The notes below the pieces were generated by a model. That model was given only the letters and a program-made list of their open reading frames with translations. It was not told the DNA's origin and did not search any database. Below are positions 1 to 6,955 of a DNA stretch of 13,493 bases, in pieces. Source of the DNA: CAVZLD01 sp964522605 (GTDB lineage Bacteria > Planctomycetota > Planctomycetia > Pirellulales > Pirellulaceae); the NCBI GenBank assembly GCA_964522605.1, contig CAZFWV010000180.1, forward strand, positions 1 through 13,493. The letters run 5' to 3'. Made by a program: the position numbers and the translations under genes. Positions within the stretch are counted from its first letter, which is position 1; every line of letters begins with the position of its first letter.

Positions 1-1
1 G

Positions 2-766
2 CGGCTGACGAGCTGTTTGGTGATACCGGCCCGATTGCATTCGACGCGGTTGCCGCGCAAGCTGCTTTTGCGCGAAACGGGAAAGTCGTTGCTGCAGCAC
101 ACCTTTGAGGCAGCCAGTCGTGCTCGGCGCCCTGCGGGGATCTGGGTGGCAGCCGACCATGAGGAGATCGCGGCTGAGGTCCGCCGATTTGGGGGCAGAG
201 TCGTGATGACGGACCCCTTGGCGGCGAGTGGGACGGACCGCGTGGCGGAGGTGGCAGAGCAACTCACCTCGGCTGACGTGATCGTGAATGTCCAAGGGGA
301 CGAACCCGAGCTCTCGGGTGAAACGATCGATCTGGCGATCGAGCTTCTGGAGCGGCAACCGGATGCGGTGATGTCCACGCTGGCCACGCCGATCCGCTGT
401 TGTGAGAAGCTCAACGATCCGGCCTGCGTCAAAGTGGTCTGTGATCGAGCCGGGAGAGCGCTTTACTTCAGTCGGAGTCCAATTCCTTGCGTGCGGGAGT
501 GGGATGACGCGTGGTTATCCGCGGACCCCCCTGTGTTTCTTCAGCACCTCGGTCTCTACGCATATCGCCGCGAGTTTCTCTTACAGCTCGCGTCGCTGCC
601 GCCCGCTCCGCTGGAACAGCTCGAAAAGCTCGAACAACTGCGCGTCTTGTCGGCGGGACATTCGATCGTCGTGGGGCAAGTCGCGGAGCCTTCGATTGGC
701 ATCGACACGCCGGCCGACTATCGGGCCTTTGTCGAGCGACATCAGCGGCGTACAATGGCAGCCTAG
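2..766 (+). CDS. kdsB: 3-deoxy-manno-octulosonate cytidylyltransferase (CMP-KDO synthetase), 5' partial
   Basis: KdsB transfers CMP from CTP to KDO in the cytoplasm, the activation step before KDO is added to lipid A. Family blocks are seen in order: VIPARLHSTRLPRK (nucleotide-binding start), VNVQGDEPEL (CTP/metal site), KVVCDRAGRALYFSRSPIP, HLGLYAYRREF, LEQLEKLEQLRVL and the C-terminal GIDTPADY. The reading frame is open to the left edge. A TTG at 17 could start it, but the residues before it (SCL then VIPAR) fit the hydrophobic first strand, so I infer that the true start lies a few codons outside the window. About 250 residues are visible, close to the usual 245-260. The TAG stop touches the left end of a palindromic element. 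Downstream lies pyrG, which makes its co-substrate CTP. A functional KdsB implies a Gram-negative envelope with KDO. Confidence 0.95.
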   Translation, partial: RLTSCLVIPARLHSTRLPRKLLLRETGKSLLQHTFEAASRARRPAGIWVAADHEEIAAEVRRFGGRVVMTDPLAASGTDRVAEVAEQLTSADVIVNVQGDEPELSGETIDLAIELLERQPDAVMSTLATPIRCCEKLNDPACVKVVCDRAGRALYFSRSPIPCVREWDDAWLSADPPVFLQHLGLYAYRREFLLQLASLPPAPLEQLEKLEQLRVLSAGHSIVVGQVAEPSIGIDTPADYRAFVERHQRRTMAA

Positions 767-916
767 TGCTTTGTCACAGCAAGATACGGGGATTGCCTTG
801 GGAGGGCGAAGCTCCTGCTGAGCCGCTCGTACCATTGACCTCCTCGGCACTTCGGGCTCGGCGGGAGCCTCGCCCTCCCATTGTGCCCATCCCAACATCA
901 AGCTGTGACACAGCAC
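766..916. mobile_element. MITE-like palindromic element of about 150 bp
   Basis: Terminal inverted repeats at 766-780 (GTGCTTTGTCACAGC) and 902-916 match at 14 of 15 positions. A second pair of inverted arms inside, 799-824 and 855-880, matches at 23 of 26 (it begins TGGGAGGGCGA). The whole segment could fold into one long hairpin and carries no convincing gene. It begins at the last base of the kdsB stop codon and lies between kdsB and pyrG. I see no clear target-site duplication. The GGGAGGGCGAGGCTCC arm resembles a sequence I recall as highly repeated in planctomycete genomes; this is from memory and unchecked. It could be a non-autonomous transposon relic or a REP-type repeat. Confidence 0.7.
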
Positions 917-1066
917 GAATCGTTGTGCTGTCCGGCGTCGCTCCCAAAGCAACGTTTGGCCCGTTGCGGTACTGCGGAAGCGATCCACCTGCCTTTTGCG
1001 CGACGCCGAACGGTCCCCGTCGCTCTCCGCCGCCTACCCGTTTGTCCGCCGATGGAGCTGAATGGC
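917..1066. other. Gap between the palindromic element and pyrG
   Basis: I see no gene here. The frame of pyrG stays open upstream through this stretch, but the translated extension has no CTP-synthase similarity. I could not identify a convincing -35/-10 pair or terminator. Confidence 0.5.
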
Positions 1067-2704
1067 ATGAGCAAACACATTTTCGTGACCGGGGGGGTCG
1101 TGAGTTCCCTGGGCAAAGGACTGACCAGTGCCTCGGTCGGGATGCTGCTGGAACGACGCGGGCTGAAGGTCCGAATGCAGAAGCTGGACCCGTATATCAA
1201 TGTCGATCCTGGCACGATGAGCCCCTATCAGCATGGGGAGGTCTACGTGCTGGACGACGGTAGCGAAACCGACCTGGACCTCGGGCACTACGAGCGATTT
1301 ACCGGTAGTCTGCTGACCCGCGATAGCAACTACACGACGGGCCAGATCTATCAGTCCGTCATCGATAAGGAGCGACGTGGAGAGTTCCTCGGCAAGACCG
1401 TGCAGGTCATTCCGCACATCACGGATGAGATCAAGAGTGTGATCCACAAAGTGGCCGACGACGACGTGGATGTGGTCATCACGGAAATTGGAGGCACGGT
1501 CGGCGACATCGAGAGTCTGCCTTTCCTGGAGGCCATTCGGCAGTTTTCCTTGGACGTCGGGAAAGAGCACTGCCTCTACATTCACCTGACCCTCGTACCG
1601 TACTTAAAGGCGGCGGCTGAACTGAAGACAAAGCCGACCCAGCACTCCGTCGGTCAATTGCGACAAATCGGTATTCAGCCCGATATCCTGATTTGTCGTA
1701 CCGAACGGTCGATCAGCCTCGATGACCGACAGAAAATCGCCCTGTTCTGCAATGTTCCGTTGGAAGCCGTCATCGAGGAAAAGGACAAGGATTTCTCGAT
1801 CTACGAAGTACCGCTGAGCCTGGTCAATCACGGACTGGATGAATTGATTGTCAATCGGCTCAAGCTGCGGGCGCAACCCCTGCGGATGGATGACTGGCAC
1901 GAACTGCTGCATCGATTGCGGAATCCGCGGCATGAAATCAGCATTGCGGTCGTGGGGAAGTATGCCGAACACAAAGATGCCTACAAATCGATCTATGAGT
2001 CACTCGATCATGCTGGGGTCCATCATGCGGCACAGGTTCGAGTCGGCCGGATTCACAGCGAAGAGATCGAACGGGAGGGGCCCGAACGCTTGCTCTCGGG
2101 CTACCATGGGTTGCTCGTTCCCGGTGGGTTCGGAGAACGGGGGATCGAGGGAAAGGTCGATGCGATCCGCTTCGCGCGAGAACGCGGGATTCCGTTTCTA
2201 GGGATCTGCCTGGGAATGCAGTGTGCCGTGATCGAGTTCGCCCGCAACGTCGTTGATCTGGCCGGAGCCCACTCGTCCGAATTCAATAAAGACACGCCCC
2301 ATCCGGTCATCTGTCTGTTGGATGATCAGCGGAACATCACCTACAAAGGGGGCACGATGCGTTTGGGAGCACAGCCCGCGAAGTTGGATCTGGCGAGTAA
2401 GGCGTTCGAATGCTACGAGAGCGACTCGATCCAGGAGCGGCACCGACATCGGTATGAGTTCAACAATGCCTATCGCCAACAGTTTGAAGCGCACGGAATG
2501 GCATTCGCAGGAACCAGCCCCGACGGTTCGCTCGTGGAAATCATCGAGCTGACCGATCATCCGTGGTTCGTTGCGGTTCAATTCCATCCGGAATTCAAAT
2601 CCCAGCCGACCGGAGCACATCCGCTGTTTGCCGGATTCATCGATGCGGCCATCCAGCGTCGTGCAAGTCGGTCCGACCGGACGCAGGAAGTGAATCCTTC
2701 CTAG
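1067..2704 (+). CDS. pyrG: CTP synthase (glutamine-hydrolysing)
   Basis: PyrG makes CTP from UTP, ATP and glutamine, the last step of de novo pyrimidine nucleotide synthesis. The chosen ATG begins MSKHIFVTGGVVSSLGKG, the canonical N-terminus, and gives 545 residues, equal to the E. coli enzyme. GGAG at 1054-1057 lies 9 nt upstream; an ATG at 1052 would add five residues. The N-terminal synthetase half (to about residue 270) has the SSLGKG P-loop and the DPYINVDPGTMSPYQHGEV block. The C-terminal class I glutaminase half has the PGGFGERG oxyanion loop, nucleophile Cys381 in GICLGMQC, and His507/Glu509 in QFHPEF. All catalytic residues are present. The DUF1844 gene follows 19 nt later, so the two are probably co-transcribed. 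CTP supplies KdsB upstream. Confidence 0.98.
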   Translation: MSKHIFVTGGVVSSLGKGLTSASVGMLLERRGLKVRMQKLDPYINVDPGTMSPYQHGEVYVLDDGSETDLDLGHYERFTGSLLTRDSNYTTGQIYQSVIDKERRGEFLGKTVQVIPHITDEIKSVIHKVADDDVDVVITEIGGTVGDIESLPFLEAIRQFSLDVGKEHCLYIHLTLVPYLKAAAELKTKPTQHSVGQLRQIGIQPDILICRTERSISLDDRQKIALFCNVPLEAVIEEKDKDFSIYEVPLSLVNHGLDELIVNRLKLRAQPLRMDDWHELLHRLRNPRHEISIAVVGKYAEHKDAYKSIYESLDHAGVHHAAQVRVGRIHSEEIEREGPERLLSGYHGLLVPGGFGERGIEGKVDAIRFARERGIPFLGICLGMQCAVIEFARNVVDLAGAHSSEFNKDTPHPVICLLDDQRNITYKGGTMRLGAQPAKLDLASKAFECYESDSIQERHRHRYEFNNAYRQQFEAHGMAFAGTSPDGSLVEIIELTDHPWFVAVQFHPEFKSQPTGAHPLFAGFIDAAIQRRASRSDRTQEVNPS

Positions 2705-2723
2705 AAGAAGGGCGGAGGACACG

Positions 2724-3167
2724 ATGAACGAAGATCAAGAGAAGAAACCGAAGCTCATCATCGACGAAGACTGGAAGTCTCAAGTCGAAGAAGAACGGGC
2801 GCGAATGCAGGAGCAAAAGGAGTCGGGCGAATCACCCTCGACCGCGTCGGAAGCCGAAGCCGAAAAGGAAAACGTGGCATCCGAAGTACCCCTGCCTCCT
2901 GCTTCCTTTCCCTGGCTGGTCACGACGCTTGCGACGCAATCCCTGGTCGCCCTGGGGCAGATCCCGGATCCGCTCGAAAACCGTCCAATCGTCAACCTGG
3001 AGCTGGCGCAGCACCACATCGATATGATCGCGATGTTGGAAGAGAAGACAAAAGGCAATCTCGCTTCCGACGAAGCGGAAATGCTGGACAGCGTCCTGCA
3101 TCAGTTGCGAATGGCCTTTATTGCCGTGAAAACGCATCGGGCGAGCGATCAGAACGCGCCGAAATGA
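2724..3167 (+). CDS. DUF1844 family protein
   Basis: A 147-residue cytoplasmic protein of unknown function. Residues 1-58 are highly charged and low-complexity (KLIIDEDWKSQVEEE, then a Glu/Ser/Ala-rich linker) and probably disordered or coiled. Residues 61-137 carry the DUF1844 domain: FPWLVTTLATQ, LGQIPDP, LAQHHIDMIAMLEEKTKGNL and LHQLRMAFI. There is no signal peptide or membrane segment. GGAGG at 2714-2718 sits 5 nt before the ATG. It lies 19 nt after pyrG, an arrangement I associate with planctomycetes, which suggests shared transcription. Its role is unknown; the conserved block looks helical and could mediate protein contacts. Confidence 0.9.
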   Translation: MNEDQEKKPKLIIDEDWKSQVEEERARMQEQKESGESPSTASEAEAEKENVASEVPLPPASFPWLVTTLATQSLVALGQIPDPLENRPIVNLELAQHHIDMIAMLEEKTKGNLASDEAEMLDSVLHQLRMAFIAVKTHRASDQNAPK

Positions 3168-3187
3168 TCTTTCCGCGTCGGCTTGCC

Positions 3188-3307
3188 GTTAAACGAGAGG
3201 ACCGAGATGCCGAAGTCGTTTCTGCGTCATCGATTCGTTTAACCGCGCGGGCATCGCCCCGCGAGTCGAGAGGGATCTTTCGCGGCCCGCTGGGCACGCG
3301 GTTAAGC
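3188..3307. repeat. Three-arm palindromic element with two alternative pairings
   Basis: The arm around 3235-3247 can pair in two exclusive ways. Upstream, GTTAAACGA at 3188-3196 is perfectly complementary to TCGTTTAAC at 3235-3243. Downstream, GTTTAACCGCG at 3237-3247 pairs with CGCGGTTAAGC at 3297-3307 (10 of 11), reinforced by CGGGC/GCCCG inside. An 11-codon reading frame (ATG 3207, TAA 3240-3242, translation MPKSFLRHRFV) with GAGAGG 6 nt before it lies in the first loop. The layout resembles an attenuator, but no plus-strand gene follows nearby. It may be only a dispersed repeat or a transcript end for the pyrG-DUF1844 unit. Confidence 0.45.
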
Positions 3308-3361
3308 AAGTTCAGTGGAGCCGCCGTTCATCGGGGGCCTGGCGGCGGCGATCGGGCTTGG

Positions 3362-3510
3362 GTTCAGAACTGGGGGCATGCCCGGCAAGACAGGAAAAGA
3401 GGCATCCGTGCCGAATGGCCCCCTCCCTGGTGACTCGCATCATCCCTGCGGAACGCACCGACAGGTAAAAAATCCTTGCGTCTCCGCCGGACATGCCCCC
3501 ATGTCTGAAC
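3362..3510. mobile_element. MITE-like element with 25-bp terminal inverted repeats
   Basis: The ends 3362-3386 and 3486-3510 are inverted repeats matching at 22 of 25 positions, starting GTTCAGA and containing GGGGGCATG. Complementarity continues weakly inwards. The interior of about 100 bp has no credible gene. Its size is nearly the same as the element after kdsB, but the end sequences differ, so it is a different family. It lies between the convergent DUF1844 and mraZ genes. I did not see a clean target duplication. Confidence 0.65.
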
Positions 3511-3577
3511 GACCGATCTGATGAAAAAACTCCTGCGGAACCTCGAGGCGAAATCGAGGGTCGGCGGCAATCTGCGG

Positions 3578-4066
3578 TCAGCGACTCAGATCCTCCAGGA
3601 TCTCTCCGAACCGTGGGATCTGCTCCTGCAGATGTTCCAGCCATGCATCGACGCGCCAGATCTCCACGCAGACAGCCGCTCCGACGACCAGTACCTCTCC
3701 TCCTGGTTCAACTCCCAAAAATTCGCGAAATCCCTCCGGGATCAGTAGTCGTCCGCGGCCTGCCAACTGAACGGGACGATGTCGAGTGGACAGCAATCGA
3801 CCGAGCAGTTGCACCTCCGCGACCCGCTCGCCCAGGCGGCCTGCGAGCAGTTTGCTCTCAACAACTCGAACACCACTCTCCAAATGGTGTTGCCATTGGT
3901 CAGATTGCCACAGGCTCAGGCAGCCGGGCCGCTCTTTGGCCAGCACTCCGTTGAAATTCTCTGCATCCCAATGGGCGGATAACTCGGACGGGATGGACAA
4001 CCGAAAACGGTCGTCCACAGTGCGGCGGAATTCTCCCAAGATCAATTTCGACGGCGTCACCGACAT
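3578..4066 (-). CDS. mraZ: MraZ-like transcriptional regulator (two SpoVT/AbrB domains)
   Basis: MraZ proteins are ring-forming DNA-binding regulators of the division/cell-wall (dcw) cluster, and they bind their own promoter. This 162-residue protein has both half-domains: residues 9-50 (GEFRRTVDDRFRLSIPSEL, then PGCLSLW) and 92-137 (LAGRGRLLIPEGFREFLGV, then VEIW). The family DxxxR motif is kept in the first half (Asp18, Arg22), but the second half has Ala102 in place of Asp. About eight extra residues precede the usual start; no strong Shine-Dalgarno is visible, so a start a few codons in, such as GTG at codon 3, is possible. No rsmH, ftsL or penicillin-binding gene is adjacent, so it stands outside a dcw cluster in this window. 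It is convergent with the DUF1844 gene and divergent from the ketosynthase. Confidence 0.85.
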   Translation of the reverse strand: MSVTPSKLILGEFRRTVDDRFRLSIPSELSAHWDAENFNGVLAKERPGCLSLWQSDQWQHHLESGVRVVESKLLAGRLGERVAEVQLLGRLLSTRHRPVQLAGRGRLLIPEGFREFLGVEPGGEVLVVGAAVCVEIWRVDAWLEHLQEQIPRFGEILEDLSR

Positions 4067-4105
4067 CGTTGGTTCGGCTGCTCTCTGTCGCCAGGAAGAA
4101 TCCGT

Positions 4106-4131
4106 CCCCGAGATGTCCCAATCCGATTGGG
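4106..4131 (-). promoter_or_regulatory. Candidate operator of the mraZ-like gene
   Basis: Read on the minus strand, TGGGACATCTCGGGG (4120 down to 4106) contains two TGGGN-like units spaced 10 bp, as in the direct repeats bound by E. coli MraZ; the second unit is CGGGG. It overlaps a 15-bp perfect palindrome CCCAATC-C-GATTGGG at 4117-4131. The site is 40-65 bp upstream of the mraZ start. Autoregulation is an inference from the family. Confidence 0.4.
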
Positions 4132-4141
4132 TTAATTTCCC

Positions 4142-4440
4142 ACAAAAAACATCAGATCATTTCGTTAGTTGGGCTGATTCCCCGCAAAGCACACAGTCTA
4201 GCGGAGATTGTCCGGTATGCAAGTCTTGGGACGGTGGAAATCCACCTGGAATCTCGTGAAAAACCTCGCTGGCGTGATTTGCCCGTTTCGGCTAAGAAAC
4301 GCCACGTGCATTGGAAGCGCTTCCCGACCCGTTTGCGGGAAGCCCGATTGACCGCTCGCGCTTCGAATCAGGCGCATGTCATCGCTTTCGCGGGCGGGAC
4401 GTTGGCCCGGCCGAGGCAACCCGCGACCTAGTCAGCACCC
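4142..4440. other. Divergent intergenic region between mraZ and the ketosynthase gene
   Basis: I see no supported gene; the open frames here lack any recognisable domain. Two small structures stand out. GGTGGA-AA-TCCACC at 4233-4246 is a perfect palindrome that could be an operator. GCTTCCCG at 4319-4326 with CGGGAAGC at 4336-4343 forms a perfect 8-bp hairpin with a 9-nt loop, about 110 nt before the ketosynthase start. Promoters for both divergent genes should lie in or near this region, but I could not pick a convincing box pair. Confidence 0.4.
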
Positions 4441-4452
4441 AGGATGCGGTCC

Positions 4453-5736
4453 ATGCTGCAAATCAACGTGGCCCAACGCCGACGAACGGCCGAACCGGTG
4501 GTCATCACCGGGATCGGGTTGGTGACCTCCGTCGGCTCGGATCGAGAGAGCAGTTGGAGATCGGTCTGCCGCGGTCAGAGTGGAGTGCGCCGGCTGGATA
4601 CGGTGCCCCATCTGGATTTGCCGCAACACCTGGGGATTGGCGCCGTTGTGGACTGTGTCCCTCGGCTGCCCAAACAGCTCAAGGTAATCCATCTGAACCA
4701 CTTGGCTGCGGAAGAGGCGCTCGGCGATTCGGCACTCGATCTGACCGAAGTCGAGGCGCACCGCTGTGCGTGTGCCGTCAGCGGACACATGGGCGATTGG
4801 CGGTGGCTACGTCAGCACCACGGATTCGAACGAGACGATCGACCCGGAGAGGTATCGAGCTGGGATCAGTTCATGCCCAACAGTGCCTGCTGGGATATCG
4901 CGACCCGCTTCGGTTTGCTCGGTCCTCGTCTGTGCCACTCGACGGCCTGTGCCAGTGGCCTGATTGATATCATGGGGGCGGTCCGCTTGCTGCGCGACAA
5001 CCAATGTGACGTGGCGCTGGCCGGAAGTGCCGAGGCGATTGATCCGCTTTTTGCTGCCGGCTTTCAACAAATGCGTGTGCTGGCTCAGGCGGATGACCCG
5101 CGGGAGGCATGTCGCCCGTTCGACCGAGCCCGTTCCGGCTTCGTAATGGGCGAAGGCGCAGCCATGTTCGTCCTCGAGCGACTCGATCACGCCGAAACGC
5201 GGGGCGCCCAAATTTACGCGGAGATCGTCGGTGGCAAAATGCTGGCCGACGCGCATCACGTGACCGGATTGGACATGGAAAGTGAAGCGCTAACGCGATT
5301 GATTCAGGATACCCTGCAGTGCACCCAACTGGACCCCGGCGAGATCGGCTACGTGAATGCTCACGGGACGGGGACCCAGCAAAATGATGTGATGGAAACG
5401 CGAGGGATCCGGCGTGCCCTCGGATCACACGCCGACGAAGTCTGTGTCAGTTCTCTCAAGGCCATGCTCGGCCACCTGGTCAATGCCTCGGGCAGCGTGG
5501 AGCTGGCACTCACAACTCTTGCGCTGCGCGATGGTTTTGTCCCGCCGACTCTCAATCTGACCGATCCCGATCCGCAGTGCGATCTGAATTGTGTTCCCCT
5601 GATTGGGCAGTCGCGGCGCGTGCAGACGGCGCTGAAGCTCTCGCTAGCCTTCGGCGGTCACCTGGTGGCTGTTGCCCTGCGGCGCTGGAATGATGCCCGG
5701 ACCGGCTTCTCCTACCCCGTGTCTCGCGCAGCCTGA
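4453..5736 (+). CDS. Beta-ketoacyl-ACP synthase, KAS II/FabF-like
   Basis: Condensing enzyme that extends an acyl chain with malonyl-ACP in fatty-acid or related synthesis. The thiolase fold and triad are complete: nucleophile Cys166 (STACASG), His304 (NAHGTGT), Lys336 and His341 (SSLKAMLGH). These numbers nearly match E. coli FabF (163, 303, 335, 340). ATG 4453 has AGGA at 4441-4444, 8 nt upstream, and gives 427 residues; ATG 4444 is possible but lacks good spacing. The C-terminal gating motif is changed: Phe400 is kept, but the usual GFGGTN reads AFGGHL, with His403 and Leu404. No acyl carrier protein, FabG or FabD gene is nearby, so this may be a specialised paralogue rather than the main FabF. 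I therefore give no gene symbol. Confidence 0.9.
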   Translation: MLQINVAQRRRTAEPVVITGIGLVTSVGSDRESSWRSVCRGQSGVRRLDTVPHLDLPQHLGIGAVVDCVPRLPKQLKVIHLNHLAAEEALGDSALDLTEVEAHRCACAVSGHMGDWRWLRQHHGFERDDRPGEVSSWDQFMPNSACWDIATRFGLLGPRLCHSTACASGLIDIMGAVRLLRDNQCDVALAGSAEAIDPLFAAGFQQMRVLAQADDPREACRPFDRARSGFVMGEGAAMFVLERLDHAETRGAQIYAEIVGGKMLADAHHVTGLDMESEALTRLIQDTLQCTQLDPGEIGYVNAHGTGTQQNDVMETRGIRRALGSHADEVCVSSLKAMLGHLVNASGSVELALTTLALRDGFVPPTLNLTDPDPQCDLNCVPLIGQSRRVQTALKLSLAFGGHLVAVALRRWNDARTGFSYPVSRAA

Positions 5737-5775
5737 GCCCCCACGCACAAATAAAAATAAGTTGAACAGCTGATC

Positions 5776-5833
5776 GTAGGATGGATTGCCAATCCGTCCG
5801 GAAAAACGGGGACGGATTGCCAATCCGTCCTAC
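5776..5833. repeat. REP-like palindrome (GGATTGCCAATCC type)
   Basis: The arms 5776-5799 and 5810-5833 are inverted repeats matching at 22 of 24. Each arm also contains its own small palindrome, GGATTG-C-CAATCC, so two nested hairpins or one long one can form. It lies between the ketosynthase stop and the trpF promoter. I recall this GTAGGACGGATTGGCAATCC sequence as very abundant in planctomycete intergenic DNA; this is unchecked here. It may also end transcription of the ketosynthase gene. Confidence 0.7.
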
Positions 5834-5858
5834 TCGAAATCGCCTAGGTCAGCCTGGT

Positions 5859-5884
5859 CTGTCAATCGAACGGGCCTCTATAAT
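5859..5884 (+). promoter_or_regulatory. Candidate promoter of trpF
   Basis: A perfect TATAAT is at 5879-5884, 55 nt before the trpF ATG. The best upstream partner, CTGTCA at 5859-5864, gives a spacer of only 14 nt, so the -35 is doubtful. The -10 alone is the evidence. Confidence 0.45.
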
Positions 5885-5939
5885 CCCGAGGTCCGGCCAG
5901 AACTCCAACGCTCAAGAATCACGGATTGCGCGGTCCTCG

Positions 5940-6620
5940 ATGCAGCCCTGGCGAATCAAAATCTGCGGCGTCACTTCGCTGGAAGATGCGCAAGCCATTG
6001 CGGCGGCGGGTGCCGACGCGATCGGCCTGAACTTCTTCGAGGGGAGCAAGCGATATGTCGATTCGGAACACGCCGCGCAGATTGTGCGCGGATTACCCCG
6101 GGGGGTGCTTTTGGTCGGCGTGTTCGTCAACGCTTCCGTCACGCAGATCCAGGAAGTCGCGCGCCGCGTGCCACTCGATGTGATTCAACTCCACGGCGAT
6201 GAGCCCCCAGAAATCGTGGGCCAACTCGCCGAGGCGAATGTTGCTCGCGCCTTTCGCTGCGGCCCCGAGGGCTTGGATTCGGTCGTGGTGTACCTGGATC
6301 GTACTCGTCAGTTGGGCCGCCTGCCGCAGTTCATCCTGCTCGACGCCCTCGATCCTCGCCAGTATGGCGGATCCGGCCGGACGCTCGACTGGACTCGCCT
6401 CGAAGCGGAGCTCCCCCGGCTGGGTGGTGTTCCGTGGGTGCTAGCAGGCGGGTTGACTCCCGAGAACGTTGGATCCGCGATTCGCCAGCTGCAGCCGTTT
6501 GGCGTCGATACGGCGAGCGGCGTCGAGTCGGCTCCGGGTCGCAAGGACCCGGATCGGGTTCGAGCGTTTGTCGACGCGGCGCGGAAGGCGTTCTTTCCAG
6601 CAAGGCCGATGGATCGCTAG
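5940..6620 (+). CDS. trpF: Phosphoribosylanthranilate isomerase
   Basis: TrpF catalyses the Amadori rearrangement of phosphoribosylanthranilate to CdRP in tryptophan synthesis. The 226-residue protein is a single TIM barrel with the family motifs: KICGVT with catalytic base Cys9, GADAIGLNF, VIQLHGDE, LLDALDP with catalytic acid Asp135, LAGGLTPENV, and the phosphate-binding VDTASGVES near the C-terminus. I chose ATG 5940 because family similarity begins there (MQPWRIKICG). The frame is open further upstream, but into repeat DNA and through the likely promoter. No good Shine-Dalgarno is seen. No other trp gene is adjacent, so trpF is isolated from the rest of its pathway here. Confidence 0.97.
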   Translation: MQPWRIKICGVTSLEDAQAIAAAGADAIGLNFFEGSKRYVDSEHAAQIVRGLPRGVLLVGVFVNASVTQIQEVARRVPLDVIQLHGDEPPEIVGQLAEANVARAFRCGPEGLDSVVVYLDRTRQLGRLPQFILLDALDPRQYGGSGRTLDWTRLEAELPRLGGVPWVLAGGLTPENVGSAIRQLQPFGVDTASGVESAPGRKDPDRVRAFVDAARKAFFPARPMDR

Positions 6621-6654
6621 GGTGATGGCGCTTGGACCGGCTGCCGACTGCGGG

Positions 6655-6682
6655 TTGCGTTCGGTCGTCCCGCGTCTATGAT
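6655..6682 (+). promoter_or_regulatory. Candidate sigma-70-like promoter in the ahcY leader
   Basis: TTGCGT at 6655-6660 and TATGAT at 6677-6682 are 16 nt apart. The boxes match consensus at three and five positions. It points towards ahcY but is about 470 nt from its start, so it would give a long leader through two repeats and two hairpins. Confidence 0.3.
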
Positions 6683-6786
6683 AAATCGTCCAGCGAGTTG
6701 AAGCGGCGTCGACGGGCGTGCCCGTGGGAGAACGGCAGCGGTTTGGAGCCAAGAGAAGCGGGCCCGAATTCGACCGATCCTGAGGA

Positions 6787-6870
6787 GAAACCACGGATCC
6801 GACGGATGGAACGGACGAGCACCGAGCGATCCGCGGCCATCCGTTTCCTCCGTGAAATCCGCGGTTTTTC
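6787..6870. repeat. Palindromic repeat, ACCACGGA family, copy 1
   Basis: The arms 6788-6815 and 6840-6867 are inverted repeats matching at 22 of 28. The right end CCGCGG is followed by TTTTTC, so the hairpin might also act as a terminator for plus-strand transcripts from trpF. A second copy lies after the DUF1015 gene, sharing ACCACGGA ends and an AGCACCGA-CGATCCGCG-like centre. Confidence 0.7.
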
Positions 6871-6955
6871 TTCGGCATGCCGCGCCACCTAACTTGCGCG
6901 TAACCACGAGGGGCATCTCCTCGGCTTGCTTCCTCGGCAGAATTCCACCGGGTGC

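Noticed and set aside
881..1066. N-terminal extension of pyrG by 62 residues
   Set aside because: The frame is open, but family similarity and the 545-residue length begin at ATG 1067, which has a Shine-Dalgarno.
511..1263. Long plus-strand frame across the kdsB end, the repeat and the pyrG start
   Set aside because: Out of frame with two certain genes, Arg-rich, and running through a palindromic element; a shadow.
3312..3644. Minus-strand frame overlapping the second MITE and the mraZ end
   Set aside because: Composition is Arg/Ser/Gly-rich shadow sequence and it overlaps mraZ in another frame.
4069..4431. 120-codon plus-strand frame upstream of the ketosynthase
   Set aside because: No Shine-Dalgarno, no recognisable domain, and it starts within the mraZ control region.
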